A stretch of DNA of 64,000 nucleotides, taken from NCBI RefSeq assembly GCF_012720115.1, contig NZ_VNWN01000004.1:434001-498000 (forward strand), given 5' to 3'. This stretch comes from Sneathiella chinensis (GTDB taxonomy: Bacteria > Pseudomonadota > Alphaproteobacteria > Sneathiellales > Sneathiellaceae). Positions 1 through 10,759 of the stretch are shown in pieces; within the stretch, counting starts at the first letter, position 1, and every line of letters begins with the position of its first letter. A program made the translations under genes and the position numbers. The notes under the pieces were generated by a model, which saw only the letters and a list, made by a program, of their open reading frames with translations, searched no databases and was not told the DNA's origin.

Positions 1-44
1 TGACATGACGGCTGATGGGAAAAGTTGTGAGAAAAGGAACGGTT

Positions 45-1190
45 ATGAAGAAGGAACGGACGGTTCGGCCCGAAACACTGGTTGCGCAGGGGCTGGGGCA
101 TATGGACAGCGAATTTAAGGGGATCATCCCCGGTATCTTCCCCAGCACCACCTTCGAGCGGGACGTGGATGGTGGTTATCCGTCCGGGCGGGTTTATACC
201 CGCGATCAGAACCCCAACTATGACCAGCCCGAGGCGGTCCTGACCGCGCTGGAAAAGGGGGCGGACAGTTTCCTGTTTTCCTCCGGGATGAGTGCGGCAG
301 TGACCGTTTTTCAGGCGCTTCGGCCGGGGGATCACGTGATTGCCCCGAAGGTCATGTACTGGTCGCTCAGAAACTGGCTGGCCACCTATGCGACGGAATG
401 GGGGATTGAAACCAGCTTTGTTGACAATGGCGATCTGGACGCGCTGAAGGCCGCCGTCCGGCCGGGGCAGACACGGCTGTTGTGGCTGGAAACCCCGGCG
501 AACCCCACATGGGTGGTGGATGATATCGCTGGCTGGGCGGAGGTGGCCCGGTCCTGCGGTGCCCGCCTTGCGGTGGACAATACAGTGGCAACACCGATCC
601 TGACCCGCCCGCTTGAGCTCGGGGCGGATATCGTCATGCACTCCGCCACCAAGTATCTGAACGGCCATTCCGATGTGCTGGCAGGGGCGCTGGTCACCCG
701 GCAGGCGGATGAATTCTGGGATCGGATCAGGACCATCCGGGCCGCAGGCGGCGCGGTGATGGGACCGTTCGAGGCGTGGCTTCTGATGCGGGGGATGCGG
801 ACCCTGTCGATCCGGGTTCGGCAGGCATCAACCAACGCCCTGAAAATTGCCGAAGCCCTGAAAACCCATGCCGGTATTGCCGAGGTGCTGTATCCCGGAT
901 TGCCGGAACACAAGAACCATGCGGTTGCGGCAAGCCAGATGACCGGCGGGTTCGGCGGGATGCTCAGCATCCGGGTTGCCGGGGGCGAGGCGCGGGCCAT
1001 GAATGTGGCCGGGCGCCTGACGCTGTTTAAACGGGCGACTTCCCTTGGCGGGGTTGAAAGTCTGGTGGAACACCGGGCGAGTATTGAGGGGGCAGGCACC
1101 CCCTGTCCAACGGATTTGTTACGCCTGTCCGTCGGGATTGAGGATGCGTCCGACCTGATTGCGGACCTTGAACAGGCGCTGGAGGAATAA
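45..1190 (+). CDS. PLP-dependent trans-sulfuration enzyme (cystathionine gamma-synthase/beta-lyase type)
   Basis: A 381-residue fold-type I PLP enzyme of the Cys/Met metabolism family, which makes or breaks C-S bonds in methionine/cysteine metabolism in the cytosol. The PLP lysine is K203 in the SATKYLNGHSD motif; an SSG at 79-81 and D178 in VDNT contribute the phosphate and pyridine contacts typical of the family. Length is normal. An ATG lies at 15, but only the ATG at 45 has a Shine-Dalgarno (AAAGGAA, about 7 nt upstream). It ends 3 nt before the next gene's ATG, so the two are co-transcribed. The exact reaction (gamma-synthase, beta-lyase or gamma-lyase) cannot be decided from the sequence alone, so no symbol is given. 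Confidence 0.87.
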   Translation: MKKERTVRPETLVAQGLGHMDSEFKGIIPGIFPSTTFERDVDGGYPSGRVYTRDQNPNYDQPEAVLTALEKGADSFLFSSGMSAAVTVFQALRPGDHVIAPKVMYWSLRNWLATYATEWGIETSFVDNGDLDALKAAVRPGQTRLLWLETPANPTWVVDDIAGWAEVARSCGARLAVDNTVATPILTRPLELGADIVMHSATKYLNGHSDVLAGALVTRQADEFWDRIRTIRAAGGAVMGPFEAWLLMRGMRTLSIRVRQASTNALKIAEALKTHAGIAEVLYPGLPEHKNHAVAASQMTGGFGGMLSIRVAGGEARAMNVAGRLTLFKRATSLGGVESLVEHRASIEGAGTPCPTDLLRLSVGIEDASDLIADLEQALEE

Positions 1191-1193
1191 TTG

Positions 1194-1940
1194 ATGAAGG
1201 GTTCTATTGTCATTACCGGGGCCAGCCGCGGTATCGGGGCTGTCACGGCCATCAAGGCAGCCGAGGCCGGGTATGAGGTTTGCGTCAATTATCATTCAAA
1301 CCGGGCCGCCGCAGACAGCGTTGTCGCCGCCATTGAGGCAAAGGGCGGGAAAGCCATTGCCGTGCAGGGGGATGTGGCTGTTGAGGCCGATATCCTGCGG
1401 ATGTTTGAAACCGTGGACAGCCAACTGGCGCCGCTTTCGGCACTGGTCAACAATGCCGGAATTCTGGAGACCCATGACCGGGTCGAGAATATCACCTTTG
1501 ATCGGCTGCAGCGGGTCATGACAACCAATATCACCGGGTCTTTTCTGTGTGCAAGGGAAGCGGTGCGGCGCCTGTCCACAGCCCACGGGGGGCAGGGCGG
1601 GGGTATCGTCAATATCTCGTCTGCTGCATCCCGGCTGGGGTCGCCCAATGAATATGTGGACTATGCCGCCTCGAAGGGGGCGATTGACAGCTTTACCATT
1701 GGGCTGGCGAAGGAAGTCGCAACCGAGGGGATCCGGGTGAATGCGGTTCGCCCCGGTGTGGTCTATACGGAAATTCACGCGCTGGGCGGAGAGCCGGGAC
1801 GCGTGGACCGGGTCAAGGACGCTGTTCCCATGCAGCGCGGCGGTCAGCCTGAGGAAATCGCCAATACGGTCCTTTGGTTGCTGTCGGATCAGGCCAGCTA
1901 TATCACCGGTTCGTTGCTGGATGTGTCGGGCGGACGCTAG
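1194..1940 (+). CDS. SDR-family NAD(P)-dependent oxidoreductase
   Basis: A 248-residue classical short-chain dehydrogenase. The nucleotide-binding TGASRGIG is at residues 8-15, NNAG at 86-89, and the catalytic Ser143, Tyr157, Lys161 are present (YAASK). The C-terminus ends in the usual ITGSLLDVSGGR. It most resembles sugar-alcohol or FabG-like members; the substrate is unknown. A TTG at 1191 precedes the chosen ATG in frame, but the Shine-Dalgarno GGAGGAA (1181-1187) sits 6 nt from the ATG at 1194 and overlaps the end of the upstream PLP gene, indicating translational linkage. Confidence 0.88.
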   Translation: MKGSIVITGASRGIGAVTAIKAAEAGYEVCVNYHSNRAAADSVVAAIEAKGGKAIAVQGDVAVEADILRMFETVDSQLAPLSALVNNAGILETHDRVENITFDRLQRVMTTNITGSFLCAREAVRRLSTAHGGQGGGIVNISSAASRLGSPNEYVDYAASKGAIDSFTIGLAKEVATEGIRVNAVRPGVVYTEIHALGGEPGRVDRVKDAVPMQRGGQPEEIANTVLWLLSDQASYITGSLLDVSGGR

Positions 1941-1963
1941 AGCAAAAAGAGACTGAAAAAGAG

Positions 1964-1989
1964 AAGGGCGAGAATATCTCGCCCTTTTT
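1964..1989. terminator. bidirectional intrinsic terminator
   Basis: A 9-bp perfect stem (AAGGGCGAG / CTCGCCCTT) with an AATAT loop, followed by T5 on the plus strand and, in the other direction, by a T-rich run. It lies between the convergent ends of the SDR gene and hemB and can serve both. Confidence 0.8.
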
Positions 1990-1992
1990 CGT

Positions 1993-4334
<2,342 letters not shown>

Positions 4335-4336
4335 CG

Positions 4337-5407
4337 ATGTCAGAAGAGCAAAAACAAGAGCAAGAAATCATTTTTGAAATCCGGGGGCAGATGGGTGTCA
4401 TTACCCTGAACCGGCCCAAGGCGCTGAATGCCCTGACCCATGAAATGGCGGTTGCGCTGGACGCGCAACTGGTGGAATGGGCAGATGATCCGGCGGTTCA
4501 GGCCGTTTTGGTGAAGGGGGCCGGGGAAAAGGCGTTCTGCGCTGGCGGCGATATCGTCCGGCTGTATAACGAGGGCAAGTCCGGCGGTGATTACCCCTAT
4601 CAGTTTTACCGCGATGAATATGTCTGTAATGCGAGGGTCAAGCATTTCCCCAAACCCTATATCGCGTTTCTGGATGGGATCGTCATGGGCGGCGGTGTCG
4701 GTGTGTCGGTTCATGGCAGCCATCGCATCGCAACGGAAAAGACCCTGTTTGCTATGCCGGAAACGGGCATCGGGCTGTTCCCCGATGTGGGGGGAACCTA
4801 TTTCCTGCCCCGCTGTCCGGGAGAGGTCGGCATGTATCTAGGCCTGACCGGGGATCGCCTGAAGGCCGCCGACACGGTCTATGCGGAAATCACAACGGGG
4901 TTTGTGGCATCTGAAAATCTGCAGGCGCTGGAAAATGCGCTGGTGTCCATGGAATTTTCCGGCAACAGCTTTGTGCAGGTCAACCAGCTGATCAAGGCCT
5001 ATGAGGAAGACCCCGGGGAAGCACCGCTTCAGGTCCTGCAGGCGCAGATTGATGCGCATTTCTCGAAGGGATCGGTCGAGGATATTCTGACAAGCCTGGA
5101 AGCGGCCGGGGATGCTTGGGCGATGCGGGTGGCCGCGTCCCTGAAAAGCAAGTCGCCGACTGCCCTGAAGCTGGCGTTCCGGCAATTGCGGGAAGGGGCC
5201 AAGGCCGAGTTTGACGAGTGCATGCAAATGGAATGGCGCATGGTGAACCGGGTCATCAAGGGCACGGAATTCTATGAAGGAACCCGTGCGGTCCTGATTG
5301 ACCGGGACCAGTCCCCCAAATGGAACCCCGCCACCCTTGAGGACGTCCATGAAGCGGACATCGACGCGTATTTCGCGCCGCTGGAAGTCGGGGAACTGGA
5401 TATCTGA
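4337..5407 (+). CDS. 3-hydroxyisobutyryl-CoA hydrolase (enoyl-CoA hydratase/isomerase fold)
   Basis: A crotonase-fold protein of 356 residues, the size of 3-hydroxyisobutyryl-CoA hydrolase rather than the roughly 260 of simple hydratases. It would release 3-hydroxyisobutyrate from its CoA ester in valine breakdown. The oxyanion segment KAFCAGGDIVRLY and the family block MPETGIGLFPDVGGTYFLPR, which carries the catalytic Glu and Asp of this subgroup, are both present. Two nucleotides separate it from the upstream dehydrogenase. The later valine genes (mmsB, mmsA) are not in the window, so the pathway is split or continues elsewhere. Confidence 0.88.
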   Translation: MSEEQKQEQEIIFEIRGQMGVITLNRPKALNALTHEMAVALDAQLVEWADDPAVQAVLVKGAGEKAFCAGGDIVRLYNEGKSGGDYPYQFYRDEYVCNARVKHFPKPYIAFLDGIVMGGGVGVSVHGSHRIATEKTLFAMPETGIGLFPDVGGTYFLPRCPGEVGMYLGLTGDRLKAADTVYAEITTGFVASENLQALENALVSMEFSGNSFVQVNQLIKAYEEDPGEAPLQVLQAQIDAHFSKGSVEDILTSLEAAGDAWAMRVAASLKSKSPTALKLAFRQLREGAKAEFDECMQMEWRMVNRVIKGTEFYEGTRAVLIDRDQSPKWNPATLEDVHEADIDAYFAPLEVGELDI

Positions 5408-5429
5408 TGTCTGAGTTCAGGTGGCGCCC

Positions 5430-5726
5430 TTATTCGGGCACGTAACCATCCAGAATGACAAACTGGCCCTCGGCTGCCCCGGAACGGGCGTCGCGGGCCT
5501 TTTTGTATTCCGGGCTGTCATAAAAGGCGCGGGCTGTCTCGAAATCGGGAAATTTGACCAGAACAACACGCTGGGTTTCCTCAGGCCCTTCCAGTGTTTC
5601 CATGGCCCCGCCCCGTGTCAGGTATTCGCCGCCATATTTCTGAATGGCAATCGGCGCAAGGGATTTATAGACCTCATACTGGTCCGGGTCACTGACGGTA
5701 ATACGGGCAACCATATAGGCGGGCAT
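5430..5726 (-). CDS. DUF1330 family protein
   Basis: A 98-residue protein starting MPAYMVARITVSDPDQYEVYK and containing the DUF1330 pattern of a ferredoxin-like dimeric alpha/beta barrel (RGGAMETLEG, FPDFETARAFYDSPEY). Function is unknown for most of the family. The reading frame stays open far upstream because it runs antisense to the next hydratase gene; the true start is the ATG at 5726, preceded by AAGGA at about 8 nt. It is divergent from the enoyl-CoA hydratase gene, with 69 bp between them. Confidence 0.85.
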   Translation of the reverse strand: MPAYMVARITVSDPDQYEVYKSLAPIAIQKYGGEYLTRGGAMETLEGPEETQRVVLVKFPDFETARAFYDSPEYKKARDARSGAAEGQFVILDGYVPE

Positions 5727-5795
5727 GAAAGGATCCTTCTTTCCGGTTTGGAACGGTGTTAGTCTTCTTGAAAAAAGACAATAACGGGGGGTTCC

Positions 5796-6590
5796 ATGTC
5801 CTACAAGTACGTTACCATTGAAAAGAAAAACCGGATTGCAACGGTTCGTTTTGATCGGGGGAATGAAATGAACCCCCTGTCCGTGGACCTGATGAAGGAA
5901 CTGACGGAAGCGGCCCGGTCGTTTGAGGGGGATACCGAGACAAATGTGGTTATCCTGACCGGGAACGGACGCAATTTTTCCGCAGGCTTCGATCTGAAGG
6001 ACGCCGCCCTGAAAGAACGGATGGAAGCCGGGATGCTGGAAAAGCGTCACATGCTGTCCGTTGGGCCAAAGCTGTGCAAGGCGTGGGAAGAGGTCGAGCC
6101 CATGACGCTGGTTGCGGTGGATGGATACTGTATTGGCGGCGGCGTTGCGCTGGCGGTGGCCTGTGATATGCGGATTGCCCATCCCGACGCCCTGTTTTAT
6201 GTGCCAGAAATCCGCAATGGCATGAATATGAGCTGGCAATCCATTCCCCGGATGGTCAACCTGATGGGACCGGCCAGAACGAAACAGCTTTGTATTGTCG
6301 CCGATATGATCACCGCGGCGCGGGCCGAGAAATGGGGGCTGATCGAGGAGGTGAGCGACGGTGTCCCAGCGTACGAGTTGGCGCTGGCCTATGCGGAAAA
6401 GATTGCGGAACGGCCGCCCATTCCGGTGCGCATGATCAAGCAGGGGGCGACCGCGGCGGCAACGGCCCTGAACCATGCGACCAGTTACATGGATCTGGAT
6501 CAGTATTCACTGGCCACCCTGTCCGAAGACTATGCCGAAGGCATTCAGGCTTTTGTGGAAAAACGGGCGCCCCGCTTCAAGGGGTGTTAG
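5796..6590 (+). CDS. enoyl-CoA hydratase/isomerase family protein
   Basis: A 264-residue crotonase-fold protein. The oxyanion-hole segments are NFSAGFDLKDA and DGYCIGGGVALAVACDMRIA. The usual catalytic Glu pair of true enoyl-CoA hydratases is not clearly conserved in FYVPEIRNGMNMSWQSIPRM, so hydratase activity is not assured and another crotonase reaction is possible. It stands alone between a divergent DUF1330 gene and a convergent membrane protein gene. The neighbourhood of acyl-CoA enzymes suggests a fatty or branched acyl-CoA substrate. Confidence 0.8.
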   Translation: MSYKYVTIEKKNRIATVRFDRGNEMNPLSVDLMKELTEAARSFEGDTETNVVILTGNGRNFSAGFDLKDAALKERMEAGMLEKRHMLSVGPKLCKAWEEVEPMTLVAVDGYCIGGGVALAVACDMRIAHPDALFYVPEIRNGMNMSWQSIPRMVNLMGPARTKQLCIVADMITAARAEKWGLIEEVSDGVPAYELALAYAEKIAERPPIPVRMIKQGATAAATALNHATSYMDLDQYSLATLSEDYAEGIQAFVEKRAPRFKGC

Positions 6591-6598
6591 GCGGTATC

Positions 6599-6618
6599 GG
6601 GGCAGGCGAGCCTGCCCC
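6599..6618. terminator. GC-rich hairpin between convergent genes
   Basis: GGGGCAGGC and GCCTGCCCC are separated by GA, a very stable stem just after the hydratase stop. There is no T-run on either side, so it may be a Rho-dependent 3' end or an mRNA-stabilising hairpin rather than a classical intrinsic terminator. Confidence 0.5.
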
Positions 6619-6651
6619 GGTCATTGCTGGAATTGGTAAGTTGGTAGTCTG

Positions 6652-7254
6652 TTATCGGCCTGTTCCCAGTTTTGCCAGTTGCCTGTCATGCAGGCGGGGC
6701 AGGGTGATCAGGGCCAGAATGGCGCCCAGCAGGGCCAGCGCCATGTCCGACTGGGTGTCCCAGACATATCCTTGTGTGCCAAGAAACGCCTCGGCGGCCT
6801 CGCCGCTGAGAAGGGCTGCCCACCATTCGATCAGTTCGTAAAAGGCGCTGAAGGCCAGACAGATACTGACAATGAACAGGGTACGCCATCCGGCGGAGGG
6901 GACCACGTTCAGGCGGATCAGGATTTCGCGGGCAATGATGGCGGGCACGAACCCCTGCGCCAGATGTCCGACCTTGTCATAGTTGTTCCGCTCAAACCCG
7001 AAAACCTCTTTCAGGTCGTCAAATAGCGGCACCTCGGCATAGGTGTAATGGCCGCCAATCATCAGAATGACCGCGTGGATCAGGATCAGCCCATAGAGAA
7101 GCGGGGTCAGCGGAAAGGTTTTTCGGGTGACGGCCAGCAGGATCAGGCCGATGATGGCCGGACTGACTTCCAGAAACCATGTGAAGCCGTCCTTCGGGTT
7201 GATGCCCGACCAGATCAGGACACCCAGATAAATCGCCAGCCAGAGTATTTTCAT
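6652..7254 (-). CDS. YjdF/DUF2238 family integral membrane protein
   Basis: A 200-residue protein with about six hydrophobic segments. It contains the DUF2238 pattern: GGHYTYAEVPLFDDLKE, then NNYDKVGHLAQGFVPA, and FYELIEWWAALLSG, with conserved Asp, His and Glu in or next to the membrane. The biochemical role of this family is unknown. Length fits E. coli YjdF (about 209). It lies 43 nt downstream of the SDR gene on the same strand and is probably co-transcribed with it. Confidence 0.85.
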   Translation of the reverse strand: MKILWLAIYLGVLIWSGINPKDGFTWFLEVSPAIIGLILLAVTRKTFPLTPLLYGLILIHAVILMIGGHYTYAEVPLFDDLKEVFGFERNNYDKVGHLAQGFVPAIIAREILIRLNVVPSAGWRTLFIVSICLAFSAFYELIEWWAALLSGEAAEAFLGTQGYVWDTQSDMALALLGAILALITLPRLHDRQLAKLGTGR

Positions 7255-7297
7255 CCCAAAAAAATCCTTTCCCGCGAACCCCTGTTGCGAGGGGGGA

Positions 7298-8062
7298 TTA
7301 CTTTACATAGAGGTCCCGCAAGCGCCGCATGCCGTTGATCCAGCGGTCATAATCGGCTGTTTTGCGGCGCATGTAGTCCAGCACTTTCGGGTGCGGCAGG
7401 ATCAGGAATTCCTCCCGGTCCATGGTCTCGATAACGCAATCGGCCAGTTCCTCCGGCTCCAGCGTACCGTCCACGTCGGAAACGGATCCGGCCCGGTTCT
7501 GGGTCATGGCCGTGCGGACCTGCTGCGGACACAGGACGGACACCCGGACCCCCTTGTCGCCATACCGGATCGCAAGGGTTTCGGCAAAGGCCACCGCCGC
7601 ATGTTTGCTGGTGGCGTAACTGGCGCTGTCGATCTGGCTGAGGAGCCCGGCGGCCGACGCCGTGTTGATCAGGTAACCGGAGCCGCGCTGGACCATCTTG
7701 TCCACCAAGGCGCGAGCCGCATAGACATGGGCCATGACATGGATATCCCAGTTCATCTGCCATATTTCGTCGGGGGTTTCCTCCCATCCATAGCGGGCAA
7801 TCCCGGCGTTGGAGACAAAGATATCAATGGGGCCGTATGCCTGTTCCGCTTGGGCGACAAGGTTCTGGATGTCGGCCTCTTTGGAAACGTCGCAGCGGAC
7901 TGCCAACCCGTCAATGCTGGCGGCAACCTCCTTGAGAAGGTCTTCCTGCAGGTCGGCGACGGTAATCCCGGCGGCACCTTCGGCCCGGAAGCGTTCCGCA
8001 AGGGCCTTGCCAATGCCGCTAGCACCGCCGGTGATGACGATATTCTTTCCTGCTACTTTCAT
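7298..8062 (-). CDS. SDR-family oxidoreductase
   Basis: A 254-residue classical SDR: TGGASGIG at residues 11-18, SNAGIA in place of NNAG, and the catalytic YATSK. The C-terminal half (FLILPHPKVLDYMRRK) resembles long-chain-alcohol or fatty-acyl dehydrogenase-like SDRs acting on hydrophobic substrates, but the substrate is unknown. The frame extends upstream to 8137, but the ATG at 8062 starts directly at MKVAGKNIVITGG with AGGGAGA as Shine-Dalgarno. It has 70-odd bp of upstream spacer before the gcdH terminator. Confidence 0.85.
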   Translation of the reverse strand: MKVAGKNIVITGGASGIGKALAERFRAEGAAGITVADLQEDLLKEVAASIDGLAVRCDVSKEADIQNLVAQAEQAYGPIDIFVSNAGIARYGWEETPDEIWQMNWDIHVMAHVYAARALVDKMVQRGSGYLINTASAAGLLSQIDSASYATSKHAAVAFAETLAIRYGDKGVRVSVLCPQQVRTAMTQNRAGSVSDVDGTLEPEELADCVIETMDREEFLILPHPKVLDYMRRKTADYDRWINGMRRLRDLYVK

Positions 8063-8157
8063 GATGGTCTCCCTGTCAGCTGCCTGTATGGTTTTTTGTA
8101 TGGCAGTCTTTTCTTGTTTACGGACAGGGTACCCCAATCGGGGTCAAGTACAATAAA

Positions 8158-8186
8158 AAATGGCCCGGGGGATGCCCGGGCCATTT
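8158..8186 (-). terminator. intrinsic terminator of gcdH
   Basis: Read on the minus strand: a 9-bp perfect stem (TGGCCCGGG / CCCGGGCCA), extended by A-T pairs, then TTTTTTATT. It lies 28 nt beyond the gcdH stop codon. Confidence 0.9.
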
Positions 8187-8214
8187 CTGGTATCTGTGTC
8201 AGACAGAGCGCTTA

Positions 8215-9411
8215 TCAGGCGCCTGTGAAAGACTGCAGGCCGGTCTGTGCGCGGCCAAGGATCAACGCGTGAACGTCGTGCGTCCCTTCATAGGTGTTGA
8301 CCGCTTCAAGGTTCATGACGTGGCGAATGACGTGGAATTCGTCACTGATGCCGTTACCGCCATGCATGTCACGGGCAACACGGGCAATGTCGAGGGCCTT
8401 GCCGCAGGAGTTCCGCTTGATCAGGGAAATGGTCTCCGGTGCAGCGCGGTTCTCGTCCTTCAGCTGGCCAACGCGCAGGCAGCTTTGCAGGCCAAGGGTG
8501 ATTTCAGTCTGCATGTCAGCCAGTTTTTTCTGGATCAACTGGTTGGCAGCGAGCGGGCGGCCGAACTGCTTGCGATCCAGAGTGTAGTTGAGGGCAGCCT
8601 GCCAGCAGAATTCAGCGGCGCCAAGGGCACCCCATGCAATACCGTAGCGGGCGTTGTTCAGGCAACCGAACGGACCGGCCAGCCCCTTGACGTTGGGCAG
8701 CAGGTTTTCTTCCGGCACGAAAACGTTGTCCATGACAATTTCGCCGGTGATGGAAGCCCGCAGGGAGAATTTACCCTCGATCTTCGGTGCGGACAGACCT
8801 TCCATGCCTTTTTCAAGGATGAAGCCGCGAATAACATCATCGTCGGTCTTGGCCCAGACAACGAAAACATCCGCAACCGGAGAGTTGGTGATCCACATCT
8901 TGGCACCGTTCAGGCGATAACCGCCGTCAACGGACTTGGCGCGTGTGACCATGCCGCCCGGATCGGAACCGTGGTCCGGCTCTGTCAGGCCGAAGCAGCC
9001 GATCCATTCGCCGGTGGCCAGCTTGGGCAGGTATTTCTGGCGCTGCTCTTCTGTGCCATAGGCGTGGATGGGGTGCATCACGAGGCTGGACTGTACGCTC
9101 ATCATGGAGCGGTAGCCGCTGTCCACACGCTCGACCTCACGGGCAACAAGGCCGTAGGAAACGTAGGACATGCCGGCGCAGCCATATCCGTCAATGGTGC
9201 AGCCGAGCAGGCCCAGTTCACCCATTTCCCGGAAAATGCTGACATCCATCTTTTCGTGACGGTTAGCTTCCAGCACCCGCGGCATCAATTTTTCCTGGCA
9301 ATAATCGTGCGCGGTTTGCCGGACAAGGCGTTCTTCTTCGGTCAGTTGTTCCTCAAGCAGGAAGGGGTCTTCAGCATTGAAGGCGGGGCGGTGGTTGCTT
9401 GGGGTGCTCAT
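8215..9411 (-). CDS. gcdH: glutaryl-CoA dehydrogenase
   Basis: Oxidatively decarboxylates glutaryl-CoA to crotonyl-CoA in lysine/tryptophan degradation, with FAD and ETF as electron carriers. The 398-residue protein has the features that separate GcdH from other acyl-CoA dehydrogenases: [21 protein letters not shown] in the substrate pocket, [32 protein letters not shown], and the catalytic base E375 in [17 protein letters not shown]. It is monocistronic, with its own terminator. A pair of 15-bp direct repeats 63 bp apart lies in the upstream region. No acyl-CoA transferase or regulator of glutarate metabolism is adjacent. Confidence 0.95.
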   Translation of the reverse strand: MSTPSNHRPAFNAEDPFLLEEQLTEEERLVRQTAHDYCQEKLMPRVLEANRHEKMDVSIFREMGELGLLGCTIDGYGCAGMSYVSYGLVAREVERVDSGYRSMMSVQSSLVMHPIHAYGTEEQRQKYLPKLATGEWIGCFGLTEPDHGSDPGGMVTRAKSVDGGYRLNGAKMWITNSPVADVFVVWAKTDDDVIRGFILEKGMEGLSAPKIEGKFSLRASITGEIVMDNVFVPEENLLPNVKGLAGPFGCLNNARYGIAWGALGAAEFCWQAALNYTLDRKQFGRPLAANQLIQKKLADMQTEITLGLQSCLRVGQLKDENRAAPETISLIKRNSCGKALDIARVARDMHGGNGISDEFHVIRHVMNLEAVNTYEGTHDVHALILGRAQTGLQSFTGA

Positions 9412-9420
9412 GGCATGATC

Positions 9421-9498
9421 TCCGATGCTATATACTTCTGTTATTGTTTTTCAAAATGAACCAGATGCGGTGTCCAGCTTGTATCGGATGTTATATAC
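9421..9498. repeat. pair of 15-bp direct repeats upstream of gcdH
   Basis: TCCGATGCTATATAC (9421-9435) and TCGGATGTTATATAC (9484-9498) match at 13 of 15 positions and are exactly 63 bp apart, about six helical turns. The second copy lies inside a TTGTAT-N10-ATACAA inverted repeat (9479-9500). The region separates gcdH from the divergent small gene, so a regulator binding both copies is plausible. Confidence 0.45.
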
Positions 9499-9557
9499 AA
9501 TCTCAACGCTGGCTGTGGTATTCTTTTTATCTGTTCAGGCTGTTCCGGGTGAAAAAT

Positions 9558-9800
9558 ATGTCGGGCCGACAAGAAAATGAAGGATATATCGTTGAATTTG
9601 TGCCGAACGGGAACGCGGTAAAGGTGTCCGCGGTGGACCCTGTGAGCCTTCGGGAGGTTTCGATCGTGGGTCCTGCGTCGGCCAGTCGCATGGAGTTGCA
9701 GATGGCGGCGGTGCGAAAACTGGAATATGTTCTGAACAGGGAGGCGGAGAAATCATCCGCAGAAACCCAGACCCCGCCCCGGCGCGGTATCATTGTCTAG
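9558..9800 (+). CDS. small conserved-looking protein (possibly DUF6898)
   Basis: An 80-residue cytosolic protein, MSGRQENEGYIVEFVPNGNA..., with a beta-rich first half (VEFVPNGNAVKVSAVDPVSLREVSIVGP) followed by one helix (MELQMAAVRKLEYVLNRE). The pattern 'VKVSA-DP--L-EVSI-GP' followed by 'A-RKLEYVL' resembles a small alphaproteobacterial family I know as DUF6898; I am only moderately sure of that name, and its function is unknown. The open frame extends further upstream, but that part is unlike a protein start; ATG 9558 is chosen by the onset of coding character. Confidence 0.6.
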   Translation: MSGRQENEGYIVEFVPNGNAVKVSAVDPVSLREVSIVGPASASRMELQMAAVRKLEYVLNREAEKSSAETQTPPRRGIIV

Positions 9801-9811
9801 CGCGGGCAAGC

Positions 9812-9838
9812 AGGGCCGACCGTGTCCGGGCCGGCCCT
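9812..9838. terminator. hairpin after the small gene
   Basis: AGGGCCG and CGGCCCT pair around a 13-nt loop, followed by an A/T-rich stretch with only short T runs. It is a weak terminator between convergent genes. Confidence 0.4.
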
Positions 9839-9882
9839 TGATTTAATCAGTCTTTATCCATCCGGGGATGCCAGACCTGAAA

Positions 9883-10350
9883 TCAGTGCTGACAGATTCT
9901 GGCCACTTCCGCGCCGCGCATCAGGATTTCAAAATCCCAATCCGTGACATGGACCAGATTTTCGTGGTCTCCGGCTTCGAAATAGATGTCGGTTTCCCCT
10001 TCCAGAGACTGGTCCATCATGACCTTCATGCCATAGGCATTGCCGATCGGCGGGACAGCCCCCACCTCGCAGTCATTGAACAGGGTGCAGAATTCCTGTT
10101 CCGGTGACAGGGCAAGGTGGCGATGGGTCTTTTTATTGACCTGATCGATGGACAGTTTTTCGGTGCTGGGCAGGACGGCCATGATAAAGCCCTGATCGTC
10201 CTTGAGGACCACAGCCTTGGCAACACAGTCCGATTTTACATGGGCATTCCGGGCTGCGCCCTGGGCCGTCATCGAAGGTTTGTGGTGAACAAGGTCGTAT
10301 TCAACGCCCGCGTTCAGCATGTAATTTTCAAGTGAGGATGCAATTCCCAT
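9883..10350 (-). CDS. YbaK/EbsC-type aminoacyl-tRNA deacylase
   Basis: A 155-residue single-domain protein of the YbaK/ProX superfamily, which hydrolyses mischarged aminoacyl-tRNAs in trans, outside the synthetase. Landmarks are the conserved lysines in CVAKAVVLKDDQGF, LSIDQVNKKTHRHLALSPEQE, and the GAVPPIGNAYGMKV loop that lines the substrate pocket. Substrate specificity (Cys-, Ala- or Ser-tRNA) cannot be assigned. It starts at ATG 10350, with AAGGAAA about 7 nt upstream, and diverges from the long leader of glyA. Confidence 0.85.
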   Translation of the reverse strand: MGIASSLENYMLNAGVEYDLVHHKPSMTAQGAARNAHVKSDCVAKAVVLKDDQGFIMAVLPSTEKLSIDQVNKKTHRHLALSPEQEFCTLFNDCEVGAVPPIGNAYGMKVMMDQSLEGETDIYFEAGDHENLVHVTDWDFEILMRGAEVARICQH

Positions 10351-10759
10351 TGTGTTTCCTTTCCGTAAGAAGGCGTAGGGGCAGAACTTCTGTCACAATG
10401 GTACGGAAAACGCGCTAACAAGAGGCATTAGGTCTGCTTCTGTTCGGTATTGCTAATATACACAAATTTGCGGCGTTTTGGTAGCGGGAAACTTGGATCA
10501 GATGGAAGGTTCCGGGAGGTGGTGGGGCAGGTCCCCAATTTTCTCGGAAATGGGCGTTTCTTTCCTATGATCTCGCCGGGGGTTGTGCTATTGAACCGGG
10601 GCCGATTGTGGGGCTGAAGTTGATAGCCGACCTGACTGACGACGACCCCGCCCCTTTCGGGAGATGGAAGGGGAATTTCCTTTTTACCCGGCTTGATTGT
10701 CCTGTCAGGGTGGAACCGCAAAGTCAGTGCGCCCTGCTCAAATTGAATGGAGTGATTTC
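10351..10759. other. 409-bp gene-free leader upstream of glyA
   Basis: I found no convincing gene here. A plus-strand hairpin, CCCCTTTC (10651-10658) with GGAAGGGG (10666-10673, one G-T pair), is followed 7 nt later by TTTTT (10681-10685) and could be a weak attenuator about 75 nt ahead of glyA. The 5' part holds AT-rich promoter-like sequence around 10440-10470. I could not match a known glycine, SAM or folate riboswitch core by eye. Confidence 0.4.

Noticed and set aside
8131-8144. ACCCC-AATC-GGGGT inverted repeat upstream of the SDR gene as a MerR-type promoter
   Set aside because: A TTGACC box is adjacent, but no acceptable -10 lies 17-20 bp away.
8269-9459. 396-codon plus-strand frame opposite gcdH
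   Set aside because: No domain or start signal; the minus-strand gcdH explains the openness.
10428-10721. 97-codon minus-strand frame in the glyA leader
   Set aside because: Pro/Lys-rich, no family resemblance and no plausible start context.
10351-10759. Glycine or folate riboswitch upstream of glyA
   Set aside because: I looked for conserved cores and did not find them; only a weak hairpin is supported.
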